A stretch of 64,000 nucleotides of DNA from Ostrinia nubilalis. Lineage: Eukaryota; Arthropoda; Insecta; Lepidoptera; Crambidae. The position numbers and the translations under genes were made by a program. Below, piece after piece: positions 35,101 to 39,250 of this stretch. Location: NCBI RefSeq assembly GCF_963855985.1, contig NC_087107.1, forward strand, positions 9,300,001-9,364,000, written 5' to 3'. The stretch's first letter is position 1, and each line of letters starts with the position of its first letter. Under the pieces are notes generated by a model. It was given only the letters and a program-made list of their open reading frames with translations. It had not been told where the DNA came from and did not search any database.

Positions 35101-38100
35101 AATCGCCAGACGATGGCGATGCCCTTGATGGATCCACCTTATGCGACTAGAGCCGAATGTGTAAGAGAAAACCCGTATGCCACAAGGGCTGAATGTGCGA
35201 GGGAGAATCCCTATGCCACTAGAGCAGAATGTACTAGAGAGAATCCCTATGCTACCAGGGCAGAATGTATGAGAGAGAATCCATATGCTACCCGAGCAGA
35301 ATGTGTGAGAGAAAGCCCATATGCCACTAGAAGTGAATTGATTTCAGAAAGCCCGTACGCTACAAAACAAGAAATCAATAAACAACAAACAGAATCTCTT
35401 TACAGTGAATCACCGTATTCAAGTAAGGAGCAGATGTTAAGACAGAGAATGGTATCTGAAAGTCCTTATTCGACTAAAGAGGAGATGCTACGACAGAGGT
35501 TTTCTGAATCTCCGTATAATACGAAAGAGGAGTTGCTGAAGCAAAGAATGGATGGAACTTTTACAGCAAAGGAACCTCTGTATGGTAAAAGAACATACGA
35601 TCCTCCTCCGAGTACATCTTGGTCAGAGAGTTCTTATGCCGTGAGACCGGATAGGCGATTGCAAACGCCTGTGAGTTTCCCAGGCAGGGTGTCGCCTATG
35701 AGCAAATGTATGAGTGAGCCTCCGTATGCCTCTAGAACTGAAATGATGGCTCGACTTGGGCAAGCGGAGTCACCGTATGCCACACGATCTGAGATCAAGT
35801 CCAGCTGTTCTGAAAATAATTACAGTACCCACCAGGAGTTGCCCGATATCAGACATGATATACGGCCGGCTTCTGCAGAGTGCACGTATGTTTCAAGGCA
35901 AGAAATATTGTCACAGAAAGCGGCTTTCCAGGCCAGTAAAGAGTCCAATTATGGTAGGCTGGAAGAGAAACTAGAGATGATAAAACAGAGAAATCAAGCG
36001 AAGAAAGATCTAATTTATCAGTCAAGGAAAGAAGCCAATGAAAGCGACGCTGCTAAAATGCGTGAGCCTTTGTATGTTTCTAAACGAGAATTAAAAGAGA
36101 GTGTAATATATGAATCGCAGCAAGAGGCTAAGGATTTATCTCAAACTCCTGCACAAGATGGTAGCGCAAGGAGTAGTCCTTATGAGTTGAGCGATGCAAA
36201 CCATTTATCACGCCGTGAACCTCTGTATCAATCTAAAGCAGAAGCTCAAGAAGTGACAGAAATTGAAACATTCCAAGAGATTGACTTCTCGACGTTGAGG
36301 TTGACTGAATCTAAAACTGATACAGAAAAACAAAACTCGTTGAATGTTGAGACGAAAATATTAAAAGGGGAACCAATGTATGCCCCTAGATTGCATGGTA
36401 AAGCTGAACACATATCAAACGCTTTGAAAGCGACGACGTCTTTACCTTACGAATCTACCACATCTATGGAAACCCATTACGCTTCTGAGTGTAGCATGAA
36501 TTTTGAGAATAAGCCACAAAGTACACCCTATACATCGCAAGATTTTCAAGATCGCGCTGGTAAATCTAATAGATCGGTTACGTTTTGTGAGAAAATAGTA
36601 GAAAAGAGCGCTGAGACGAGTCAAGAGAACTCTGAAAACATGTCTGCTAGTCAAAATGAAACTACAGTTGTAAATAACCAGAGTACGATAGTGCTGGCTG
36701 AAGGGAATGATTCTGTAAATAATAGTGAAGTGGAACCAGAAGGTCCTCATACCACTTGGGGTATATTTGACAGTGAAGGTGGAGTCTTGGAGGACAGACA
36801 ATGGGGAGTGTCATTAATTATACCTCCGAAAGCGATCGCTCCTGGCATCAAGCAAAAAATCTACTTTACCGTATCAGACCCAAGACTGAGTCAACGAGTG
36901 GGGGGACCTCCCATCGATATGGACAACGGTAATGCTTTTATAACAAGGCACGCTCCCTGTAGTGTCGTAGTTTGCACATACTAATTGGCCATTAACGTTT
37001 GCGGATTGCAAAATTGACACGGAAATACACACGTTTGCCAAAATTGGGGAATTTTGTGAACAACGTTTTATGTAGTTTGAAAGAATGTTGGCGATCTGTT
37101 GCACGGAATGTTGTGTAGAAAAGGATGCATGCGGAGCACTTGTACTCTTATACTTTACTTATAACTTACCATTTATGTGTACATCATTACATATTTACAT
37201 TTATTCCATGTTTACTTGATCATTCATTCTTATATATTTTCTGCACGTTTTCATCTACTACATTATCAATATCATCAACACCATAACTGCATGAAACAAG
37301 TAAATAATTTATTAAACCTCCATATGACTGGTCATAACTAACAAAGCCGTGTTTTACTACGCAGCTTCTACCACACAATACACTCGTACTTAGAGATTGA
37401 GGAGAGAAGGCGTCGACGACTATGCTACGTTCAGCCAACAATATGATCGTATGTTGAAACAGATGTTTCACGATTTTTATGCACTGTAAATATGTGCAAG
37501 TTTTAAACCTCAGCACTGTTGTTTCCAATTGGCGTTTCTGTCTGTCTTAAATGTTGTTTTGATCTAAAATCTATATTACCGTCAGTCGAATTCTATTTTG
37601 GTGTTACCTTAAATTGTGAGTCTGGATTGCCTATCTCCTTAGCCAAACTGCTTGTTCGATAATTGTGTGTGCTTGTTGCTTGCATAACAATAAAATTGGC
37701 ATTACATTTTGCGATTTGTGTTTGTGTGTTGAGTTTTTGTCCTACGTATTCGATGTCACTCTTAATCCCATTTAATGAATTCCACGATTACTTCTAACTG
37801 TCCAAAACAGATGCACTACTTTTTTATGCATTTTGTACTTTTTCACTCTTAAAAAAAACCACAATAACATTAAAACTTTACCAGTGTCTTACAGAATTGC
37901 CAGGTGCTTAATTTTTGTCTAAAAAGTAGGTAAATAACCAGGAATTTACTCTGCTATTTCTTAAAATGAACAAATAGTAACTCAACTGAATTCTCTAAGT
38001 TTTATAGTTCCTTTCATTAGACTTTTCAGTTTTATAAACCTGGCAGTCCTGTTGAAATGTCTACCAGATTTTAATCATTATCTTCATCATCGTCAATTAG

Positions 38101-38324
38101 GTGAAGCGATGCTGTCCCCTCTCGTGATGTGCGGCCCGCAAGGCCTGGTGTTCCTCAGGCCTGTGACCCTCCGCCTTCCACACTGCGCCAACGCCGTCCC
38201 CTCCCTAGGTCTGACGATCAAAGCGACCGACACAGAAGCACACCTCAGCACAGACTGGGACCAAATTCATATACCAGGAACGACGACTCTTAACACTGTC
38301 GCTGTAAAAGTGGATCATTTCTAA
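7968..38324 (+). CDS. pyd: ZO-1 / polychaetoid, junction MAGUK scaffold (24 exons, 5' incomplete)
   Basis: Cytoplasmic scaffold of cell-cell junctions; in flies it links junction proteins to the actin cortex. Joined exons: 7968-8143, 8571-8758, 9221-9490, 9849-10022, 12981-13047, 13422-13572, 14245-14377, 16082-16225, 16668-16840, 17698-17869, 22457-22673, 23548-23728, 25927-26154, 26973-27179, 27826-27981, 29316-29437, 30031-30150, 30481-30612, 30932-31067, 31782-31904, 32454-32556, 33382-33451, 34338-36928, 38101-38324. They total 6258 nt, all phases agree and no internal stop arises. Rough residues of the visible protein: PDZ1 8-97, PDZ2 108-192, PDZ3 293-376, SH3 388-440, basic hinge about 480, GUK 493-680, disordered tail 680-1950, ZU5 1953-2085. 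Order and C-terminal KVDHF end match ZO-1. The N-terminus is missing. Several exons have tandem partial copies. Confidence 0.95.
8571..8758 (+). CDS. pyd: ZO-1 exon: PDZ1 end and PDZ2 first strand
   Basis: Continues PDZ1 as [20 protein letters not shown] and ends with VVKRR, a proline/alanine linker and [12 protein letters not shown], the first strand of PDZ2. Donor gtcagt; exit phase 1, joined to GAC TTC of the next exon. The frame stays open straight through the following 462-nt intron. Confidence 0.93.
8866..8918 (+). repeat. Intronic duplicate of the PDZ2 first-strand sequence with its donor
   Basis: This reads [12 protein letters not shown] followed by gtcagtc, against [12 protein letters not shown] plus gtcagtc at the end of the real exon. 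The donor at 8915 is 156 nt (52 codons) beyond the normal one, in the same frame, with no stop between. The intervening DNA resembles the RTE-tail repeat (GTCCACAACTGGATAAAGGC), which hints at repeat-mediated duplication. Confidence 0.75.
9221..9490 (+). CDS. pyd: ZO-1 exon: PDZ2
   Basis: Acceptor ctctttccag, donor gtacgt; phase 1 in and out. Encodes [20 protein letters not shown], then [20 protein letters not shown] and [17 protein letters not shown], the rest of PDZ2. The carboxylate-binding loop is FGIVLG. In vertebrate ZO-1, PDZ2 mediates dimerisation and connexin binding; here only the fold can be inferred. Short [11 protein letters not shown] linker at the end. Confidence 0.93.
9849..10022 (+). 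CDS. pyd: ZO-1 exon: PDZ2-PDZ3 linker, array copy 1
   Basis: Acceptor catcttacag, donor gtaata; phase 1 in and out. Encodes [20 protein letters not shown], then [37 protein letters not shown]. It joins cleanly to the next single-copy exon at 12981. Only this copy has the longer unique 5' part, so it is probably the ancestral exon; its 3' part plus about 40 nt of intron was amplified downstream. Confidence 0.88.
10064..10210 (+). CDS. Linker-exon array copy 2, candidate cassette exon
   Basis: After acceptor-like tattatag the phase-1 reading is [20 protein letters not shown], then [20 protein letters not shown]; no stop. Differs from copy 1 by S for A and D for G in the core. Upstream spacer is 41 nt. 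Confidence 0.5.
10268..10376 (+). pseudogene. Linker-exon array copy 3, frameshifted
   Basis: A 17-bp deletion between two GAGGGCC repeats removes the MSHEGH codons and shifts the frame. The donor is kept. Confidence 0.75.
10443..10559 (+). pseudogene. Linker-exon array copy 4, body open but no in-phase acceptor
   Basis: The [20 protein letters not shown] core and donor are intact, but each AG just upstream (in acgag, aaacag, aggag, taag, gcag) gives entry phase 2, which does not fit the preceding exon. Confidence 0.5.
10619..10744 (+). pseudogene. Linker-exon array copy 5, nonsense
   Basis: The tyrosine codon TAC of the LYV motif is TAG here, so inclusion would stop translation. Donor kept. 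Confidence 0.75.
10778..10885 (+). CDS. Linker-exon array copy 6, short candidate cassette exon
   Basis: Acceptor-like ccatcag with a CT-run upstream; phase-1 entry gives [21 protein letters not shown] 9-bp in-frame deletion shortens the proline run to PPRPPNE. No stop. Confidence 0.5.
10922..11068 (+). CDS. Linker-exon array copy 7, candidate cassette exon
   Basis: Phase-1 reading [20 protein letters not shown], then [20 protein letters not shown], intact to the donor. The frame is also open back into copy 6. Confidence 0.5.
11101..11246 (+). pseudogene. Linker-exon array copy 8, frameshifted and with a stop
   Basis: A 4-bp loss in the GGTCAGAACCTATAC segment shifts the frame, and an in-frame TAG lies just upstream. 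Donor kept. Confidence 0.7.
11306..11438 (+). pseudogene. Linker-exon array copy 9, nonsense with small duplication
   Basis: It has a repeated AGAACTC inside the core and the LYV tyrosine codon changed to TAG. Confidence 0.7.
11498..11623 (+). CDS. Linker-exon array copy 10, candidate cassette exon
   Basis: Acceptor-like agataag gives phase-1 entry [17 protein letters not shown]; one S-to-W change in the MSHEGH motif. Open to its donor, which reads gtagta instead of gtaata/gtaata-like neighbours. Confidence 0.5.
11662..11808 (+). CDS. Linker-exon array copy 11, candidate cassette exon
   Basis: Acceptor-like acatatacag, phase-1 reading [20 protein letters not shown] and on to PPPPRNE; one H-to-N change. 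Last copy before 1.17 kb of unique intron. Confidence 0.55.
12171..12498 (+). mobile_element. tRNA-derived SINE, full length
   Basis: The head is tRNA-like with pol III A box TGGTCTAGTGG and B box GGTTCGATTCC, followed by a unique body and an A-run tail. A second copy with the same body and tail lies at 15063-15373. It is in the sense orientation in a ZO-1 intron. Confidence 0.85.
12981..13047 (+). CDS. pyd: ZO-1 exon: linker before PDZ3
   Basis: Acceptor gtcttagcag, donor gtacgt; enters phase 1, exits phase 2. Encodes [20 protein letters not shown] ending KPP. The RRQL(F/Y)EEDA...QRNKPP segment is characteristic of insect ZO-1 just before PDZ3. Confidence 0.9.
13422..13572 (+). CDS. pyd: ZO-1 exon: PDZ3, first half
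   Basis: Phase 2 in, phase 0 out; donor gtaagg. Encodes [20 protein letters not shown], then [20 protein letters not shown] and QPADKILK. Binding loop VGLRL. PDZ3 together with SH3 and GUK forms the MAGUK core. Confidence 0.94.
13799..13922. mobile_element. Foldback MITE, AGTCTGGTC termini
   Basis: Ends AGTCTGGTC...GACCAGACT with GCACGTAGAATTTTGTCC inside each arm. A longer copy of the family is at 33080-33287 and a half copy at 15741-15758. Confidence 0.75.
14245..14377 (+). CDS. pyd: ZO-1 exon: PDZ3, second half
   Basis: Acceptor ttctcag, donor gtgagt; phase 0 in, 1 out. Encodes [39 protein letters not shown]. Completes PDZ3 and leads to the SH3 domain. Confidence 0.94.
14544..15062. mobile_element. 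Non-autonomous element, CCAGGCCTG...TATTCTGTGG, copy 1
   Basis: The reverse complement of the elements at 18746-19222 and 20187-20703; shared interior includes CAAACTACGGAAAATGGCGG in the other orientation. No protein coding capacity is evident. Confidence 0.75.
15063..15373 (+). mobile_element. tRNA-derived SINE, second copy, 5' damaged
   Basis: Same body, B box (GTTCGATTCC) and A-run tail as 12171-12498, but the start of the tRNA head is missing where it abuts the 519-bp element. Confidence 0.8.
15759..15895. mobile_element. MITE with CCCGTATTCACAAA termini
   Basis: Begins CCCGTATTCACAAACATTAC and ends TTTGTGAATACGGG. It interrupts a half copy of the GTCTGGTCCGTGAGCACG MITE. A second copy is at 55989-56130. 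Confidence 0.8.
16082..16225 (+). CDS. pyd: ZO-1 exon: SH3 domain
   Basis: Acceptor gtgttccag, donor gtacga; phase 1 in and out. Encodes [40 protein letters not shown] and AWQVYRIG. This is the ZO-family SH3 core, with the FRxGDVFxVxDTLHxG signature. An ATC-rich low-complexity run follows the donor directly. Confidence 0.95.
16668..16840 (+). CDS. pyd: ZO-1 exon: SH3 end and basic hinge
   Basis: Acceptor catccag, donor gtgagg; phase 1 in, 0 out. Encodes [20 protein letters not shown], then [15 protein letters not shown]. The NK(S/A)RAEELA...QFN block and the arginine-rich hinge are diagnostic of ZO proteins; in vertebrates this unique-5 region regulates occludin and calmodulin binding. Confidence 0.95.
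17177..17571. mobile_element. GC-rich MITE with TAAGGCCTCAG termini
   Basis: Starts TAAGGCCTCAGCCGCGAATT and ends TCGAGCCTGAGGCCTTA; GGGCAGCGGGGCGG is matched by CCGCCCCGCTGCCC. About 395 bp, in the intron before the GUK-entry exon. Confidence 0.75.
17698..17869 (+). CDS. pyd: ZO-1 exon: entry to the GUK domain
   Basis: Acceptor ctattccag, donor gtgagt; phase 0 in, 1 out. Encodes [40 protein letters not shown] and [17 protein letters not shown]. The P-loop of true guanylate kinases is replaced by AIVLGAVAD, without GxxGxGKS, as expected for the inactive MAGUK domain. It is the parent of the partial copies that follow. Confidence 0.93.
17880..17900. mobile_element. 21-bp footprint of the CCACAGAATAATAA element
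   Basis: CCACAGAATAATAACAAGTGG flanked on both sides by TGTAG, the same 5-bp duplication that flanks the longer copy at 18746-19222. It appears to be an internally deleted copy. Confidence 0.65.
17958..18072 (+). pseudogene. GUK-entry exon partial copy 1
   Basis: After cctatcacag the frame is open at phase 0 ([20 protein letters not shown]) to a phase-1 donor. It lacks the first 19 or so residues of the parent exon (EHWDEVV...FPAYERVV). Could in principle replace, but not be added to, the parent exon. Confidence 0.6.
18082..18561 (+). mobile_element. RTE-like 3' fragment inside the array, 10-bp target duplication
   Basis: Encodes the polyprotein tail ([34 protein letters not shown]) and ends GGCTGAAATGATGATGATGA. 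Flanked by AGTGAGTGTA on both sides, the donor-site sequence of the exon copy. Confidence 0.85.
18621..18735 (+). pseudogene. GUK-entry exon partial copy 2
   Basis: 115 bp, open at phase 0 after cccatcacag, identical to the parent from [20 protein letters not shown] onward; donor gtgagt. Confidence 0.6.
18746..19222. mobile_element. CCACAGAATAATAA element, copy 2
   Basis: Opposite orientation to 14544-15062. Flanked by TGTAG at 18741-18745 and 19223-19227. Confidence 0.8.
19277..19343 (+). pseudogene. GUK-entry exon partial copy 3, internally deleted
   Basis: Keeps [12 protein letters not shown] and then QFASP; the [14 protein letters not shown] segment is lost. Donor kept. Confidence 0.65.
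19403..19517 (+). pseudogene. GUK-entry exon partial copy 4
   Basis: 115 bp, open at phase 0, donor gtgagt; counterpart of copy 1 in the 1.3-kb block duplication. Confidence 0.6.
19527..20002 (+). mobile_element. RTE-like 3' fragment, duplicated with its block
   Basis: Same junctions as 18082-18561 (AGTGAGTGTA flanks), so it was copied by the segmental duplication and not inserted independently. Here the frame from [20 protein letters not shown] to [10 protein letters not shown] is unbroken. Confidence 0.85.
20062..20176 (+). pseudogene. GUK-entry exon partial copy 5
   Basis: 115 bp, [20 protein letters not shown] reading, donor gtgagt; counterpart of copy 2. Confidence 0.6.
20187..20703. 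mobile_element. CCACAGAATAATAA element, copy 3
   Basis: Counterpart of 18746-19222 in the block duplication, with about 40 bp of extra partly repeated sequence near its start. Confidence 0.75.
20761..20875 (+). pseudogene. GUK-entry exon partial copy 6
   Basis: 115 bp, [20 protein letters not shown] reading, donor gtgagt; last well-preserved unit before the degenerate field. Confidence 0.6.
22457..22673 (+). CDS. pyd: ZO-1 exon: GUK domain core
   Basis: Acceptor ctccccag, donor gtaagt; phase 1 in, 2 out. Encodes [40 protein letters not shown] and [20 protein letters not shown]. The GKHALLD(I/V)[12 protein letters not shown](F/W)YPIV(I/V)F block is the most conserved part of ZO GUK domains. 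Confidence 0.96.
22793..23090. mobile_element. MITE with GCCATACACGGAC termini
   Basis: Begins CCCGCCATACACGGAC and ends GTCCGTGTATTGCCGGCC. AGCTCGAGCAGT recurs several times inside, in both orientations. Confidence 0.65.
23548..23728 (+). CDS. pyd: ZO-1 exon: GUK domain end
   Basis: Acceptor atcctcag, donor gtcagt; phase 2 in, 0 out. Encodes [31 protein letters not shown], then a polyglutamine QQQQ and LWVSETK. The SKKLLEQC...ERVW helix closes the GUK fold. Confidence 0.95.
23729..24484. other. Intron, nothing else seen
   Basis: AT-rich, no repeat family or open frame recognised. Confidence 0.5.
24485..25375 (+). CDS. pyd: Probable alternative last exon of ZO-1 (short isoform)
   Basis: Acceptor acgtttatag allows phase-0 joining of the GUK exon end (SETK) to [20 protein letters not shown]; the frame runs 296 codons to TAG at 25373. 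Composition is proline, tyrosine and asparagine rich at first, with [20 protein letters not shown] later and a cysteine pair CRIPNCKC. A donor-like gtatgt at 25366 would exit in phase 2, incompatible with the phase-0 exon downstream, so a terminal exon is the simplest reading. I see no canonical AATAAA within 380 nt. The product would keep PDZ1-3, SH3 and GUK and lose the tail and ZU5. It could also be a separate intronless frame starting at 24494. Confidence 0.65.
   Translation, partial: HVEMVSDIYFPIPPSPYPAFYPISYPLNFYPQSPQRPTIRSPQNISASNLKSTKRHDQVYDANRNHVVPYYYSETLQHCMPNNVFGVPNPYMNKNRHTMANYPYDDRQNYYQRSKLGAKMQGMNSPEISQIFAKCNVPQPQTFRPYSVLETSSKSPVPNVQRPSSVVPTSEQFRPASAFFPTGNDLGKTNEVPEWKVRLQKENPKPIFKADKPLRQICRIPNCKCNEKPVVDPERFSEIRTLPSVSERSLNKMKNLSLPTLKLDELEKDAQNSTQAERDVAPVINKPISEQHLGYV
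25621..25729. repeat. Short inverted-repeat element
   Basis: AGAAATCGACAT at the left and ATGTCGATTTCT at the right, 109 bp in all. Probably a tiny MITE. Confidence 0.55.
25927..26154 (+). CDS. pyd: ZO-1 exon: post-GUK tail
   Basis: Phase 0 in and out. Encodes [55 protein letters not shown] and [23 protein letters not shown] and [10 protein letters not shown](T/N)QDN are hallmark ZO-1 motifs. The acceptor gagaacag lies at the end of an unusually long AG-free stretch (about 25779-25918); the donor gttggt is weak. Confidence 0.9.
26484..27056 (+). repeat. Three tandem copies of an exon start, period 195 bp
   Basis: [16 protein letters not shown](E/D)QAPPYHGNA with its acceptor ttacagcag occurs at 26583, 26778 and 26973, exactly 195 bp apart. 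Only the third continues into the full proline-rich exon with a good donor. Reading on from copy 1 or 2 reaches a TGA after about 13 codons; copy 1 keeps a gtaacg after CACG and copy 2 has gcaacg. Confidence 0.9.
26973..27179 (+). CDS. pyd: ZO-1 exon: proline-rich tail (third copy of the triplicated start)
   Basis: Phase 0 in and out; donor gtaagt. Encodes [19 protein letters not shown], then [20 protein letters not shown] and [25 protein letters not shown] is a possible SH3 ligand. An alternative start 3 nt later is possible because of the cagcag acceptor. Confidence 0.85.
27281..27480 (+). mobile_element. tRNA-headed SINE
   Basis: Head with A box TAGCCGAACGG and B box GGTTCGGTCCC, GC-rich middle, then an AT-rich body ending in an A run. 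Distinct from the other two SINE families in the window. Confidence 0.65.
27826..27981 (+). CDS. pyd: ZO-1 exon: tail, SAQERLFG motif
   Basis: Acceptor cttccag, donor gtaagc; phase 0 in and out. Encodes [48 protein letters not shown] and the SLDR/TLDR motif are shared with fly ZO-1. Confidence 0.92.
28194..28945. mobile_element. 752-bp element with long terminal inverted repeats
   Basis: Starts TTATAGCCTGACCAGGAACA and ends with its reverse complement, about 30 bp of matching termini (continuing TAAAAACCCT). No coding frame. Superfamily not assigned. Confidence 0.8.
29316..29437 (+). CDS. pyd: ZO-1 exon: tail, NAPDDLK motif
   Basis: Acceptor cacacag, donor gtaagt; phase 0 in, 2 out. Encodes [20 protein letters not shown], then [19 protein letters not shown]...YNN-like and PNAPDDLK are shared with fly ZO-1. 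Confidence 0.92.
30031..30150 (+). CDS. pyd: ZO-1 exon: proline-rich tail
   Basis: Phase 2 in and out; donor gtatga. Encodes [39 protein letters not shown]. The acceptor is a NAGNAG (ttcagcag): starting 3 nt earlier at 30028 inserts one serine without changing frame. Confidence 0.85.
30481..30612 (+). CDS. pyd: ZO-1 exon: tail
   Basis: Strong polypyrimidine acceptor tttttttcttag, donor gtaaga; phase 2 in and out. Encodes [43 protein letters not shown]. Low-complexity disordered tail. Confidence 0.85.
30932..31067 (+). CDS. pyd: ZO-1 exon: tail, KPVPPPKP motif
   Basis: Acceptor gactgtctag, donor gtaagt; phase 2 in, 0 out. Encodes [39 protein letters not shown](A/V)SQADYT and [15 protein letters not shown] resemble fly ZO-1; the latter is a candidate SH3/actin-regulator ligand. 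Confidence 0.92.
31531..31706. mobile_element. MITE, CAGACCACCGATTTTTAG type, uninterrupted copy
   Basis: Arms ACAGACCACCGATTTTTAGT and ACGAAAAATCGATGGTCTGC are complementary. Same family as the interrupted copy at 14442-15460. Confidence 0.75.
31782..31904 (+). CDS. pyd: ZO-1 exon: Pro/His-rich tail
   Basis: Acceptor gtcccctcag, donor gtaatg; phase 0 in and out. Encodes [39 protein letters not shown]. Strong GC bias against its AT-rich flanks supports coding function. Confidence 0.85.
32454..32556 (+). CDS. pyd: ZO-1 exon: tail
   Basis: Acceptor ttttgttgcag, donor gtaagt; phase 0 in, 1 out. Encodes [34 protein letters not shown]. Confidence 0.85.
32586..32757 (-). mobile_element. RTE-like 3' tail fragment
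   Basis: ATGATG run, then the tail coding for the [17 protein letters not shown] segment to QQWTSCG in reverse. It begins 30 nt after the preceding exon's donor. Confidence 0.8.
33080..33287. mobile_element. Foldback MITE, AGTCTGGTCC termini, near-perfect palindrome
   Basis: Arms of about 80 bp (GTGAGCACGTAGAATTTTGT ... ACAAAATTCTACGTGCTCAC) around a short centre; the same family as 13799-13922. Confidence 0.85.
33382..33451 (+). CDS. pyd: ZO-1 exon: [10 protein letters not shown] motif
   Basis: Phase 1 in, 2 out; donor gtaaga. Encodes [34 protein letters not shown](R/K)KP is a conserved block of insect ZO-1. Confidence 0.92.
33452..34337. other. Intron, nothing else seen
   Basis: AT-rich, no repeat family recognised. 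Confidence 0.5.
34338..36928 (+). CDS. pyd: ZO-1 giant exon: phospho-motif and PYATR repeats, start of ZU5
   Basis: Acceptor tttccgcag, donor gtaatg; phase 2 in, 1 out; 863 codons. The first part has lysine-rich [20 protein letters not shown] and a series of basic-serine motifs (RQKSL, RREKS, KRQSS, RRQNS twice). Residues near 235-410 of the exon hold a tandem repeat with a 12-residue unit [EN][10 protein letters not shown]; more diverged PY/LY units continue to about 690. An acidic, serine/asparagine-rich stretch leads to [20 protein letters not shown] and [20 protein letters not shown], the start of ZU5. Without splicing the frame runs to TAA at 36982-36984. Confidence 0.93.
35029..35580 (+). 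repeat. Tandem 36-bp coding repeat (PYATRAEC)
   Basis: Units with four near-identical [10 protein letters not shown](A/T/M/V)RE copies at about 35167-35310, preceded by [10 protein letters not shown] and followed by [36 protein letters not shown] and ESPYNTKEE. Nucleotide identity is highest in the centre, which suggests recent expansion. Confidence 0.9.
36929..36984 (+). CDS. pyd: Read-through extension of the giant exon (alternative C-terminus)
   Basis: If the donor at 36929 is not used, translation ends after 18 more residues ([17 protein letters not shown]). The ZU5 domain would be cut after about 60 residues. A poly(A) signal with a GT-rich downstream stretch follows at 37689. Confidence 0.4.
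37689..37694 (+). promoter_or_regulatory. Possible intronic poly(A) signal
   Basis: AATAAA, followed 15-50 nt later by TTTGTGTTTGTGTGTTGAG. It would serve the read-through isoform ending at 36984. Confidence 0.45.
38101..38324 (+). CDS. pyd: ZO-1 last exon: ZU5 domain end
   Basis: Acceptor cgtcaattag; phase 1 in; stop TAA at 38322. Encodes [56 protein letters not shown] and ends AVKVDHF. The [12 protein letters not shown] block and KVDHF terminus are typical of ZO-1 ZU5; in vertebrate ZO-1 this domain binds Cdc42 effectors such as MRCK-beta. Confidence 0.96.
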
Positions 38325-39250
38325 ATTGTTAATTTTTAATTGTAAATGAAGACTGTCTTCATTATTTATTGTATTTTGCTTACGTCGTTATTCGTCTTGT
38401 TTTTAGGAGTTGACCAACTGAAATATTGGTAATCTGGACCTTGCAAAGGCCCTTGAAAACAGGTAGATGTGATACCTAAATTGTGGTTGTTTAAAGATTG
38501 TTGGTAATTATGATTGCGGTCTTGTTATTGTTTGCAAGTGATGCATTTTGAACCTTAATATCGATGCCTTTTTAAATATAGTTTTGTAAAGTATATCTGG
38601 CTCGAAGGACCAGATAGAAACTAAAACTTCATACAAAAATAAACCCATTTTAAAAATGTGCATTTAGTAACTTGCATTTTGGTAGGCGTTGGATGCTTTT
38701 CAATATTTGGCATTGATTCCCACCTATTAAAATTTAAATTTTCTGCCTTCGTTAGTTAGTGGTGCTAATATAAACTAAAATCATGAGTAGTTTTGGAACT
38801 ACGTGATGAATCTCTTGTGAGCTTACTAAGTAATTTGTATGAGAGATTTTAACCGACTCCAAAAAGGAAGGTTATAGAATGACTGCTTGGAATGTAGTAA
38901 TTTTTAAGCAATGCCTTACCATAAACTAGGTTAAACTTAGCTGTAGTTCTATTATGTTCATATTATTGTAATAATATTAATATTCATTTTGTATTTAGCA
39001 ATAATGTGTAACGGAATGTTAGTTAACAAAATTTAATATTTTTTGTATTTTGGCTTCCATTTCCTTATTGGAGTTGTTGTAGGATTTGAATTTTGATTGA
39101 AAGATCATTGCATGGTTGTAATGTATCAGAGTCAGTTACGGCGTATACCTATTCAGTAATCACATAATGCGATTAATATTGTATATTTTATTGTTATTAG
39201 CTGTATGATGAGTTTATCTTTGACTCGCCCATTAAATTTTATATCAATAA
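38325..39250 (+). other. 3' untranslated and flanking region of ZO-1
   Basis: AT-rich, no frame. An AATAAA at 38638-38643 is the first canonical poly(A) signal after the stop. A repeat-like TTTAACCGACTCCAAAAAGG lies near 38850. Confidence 0.5.
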
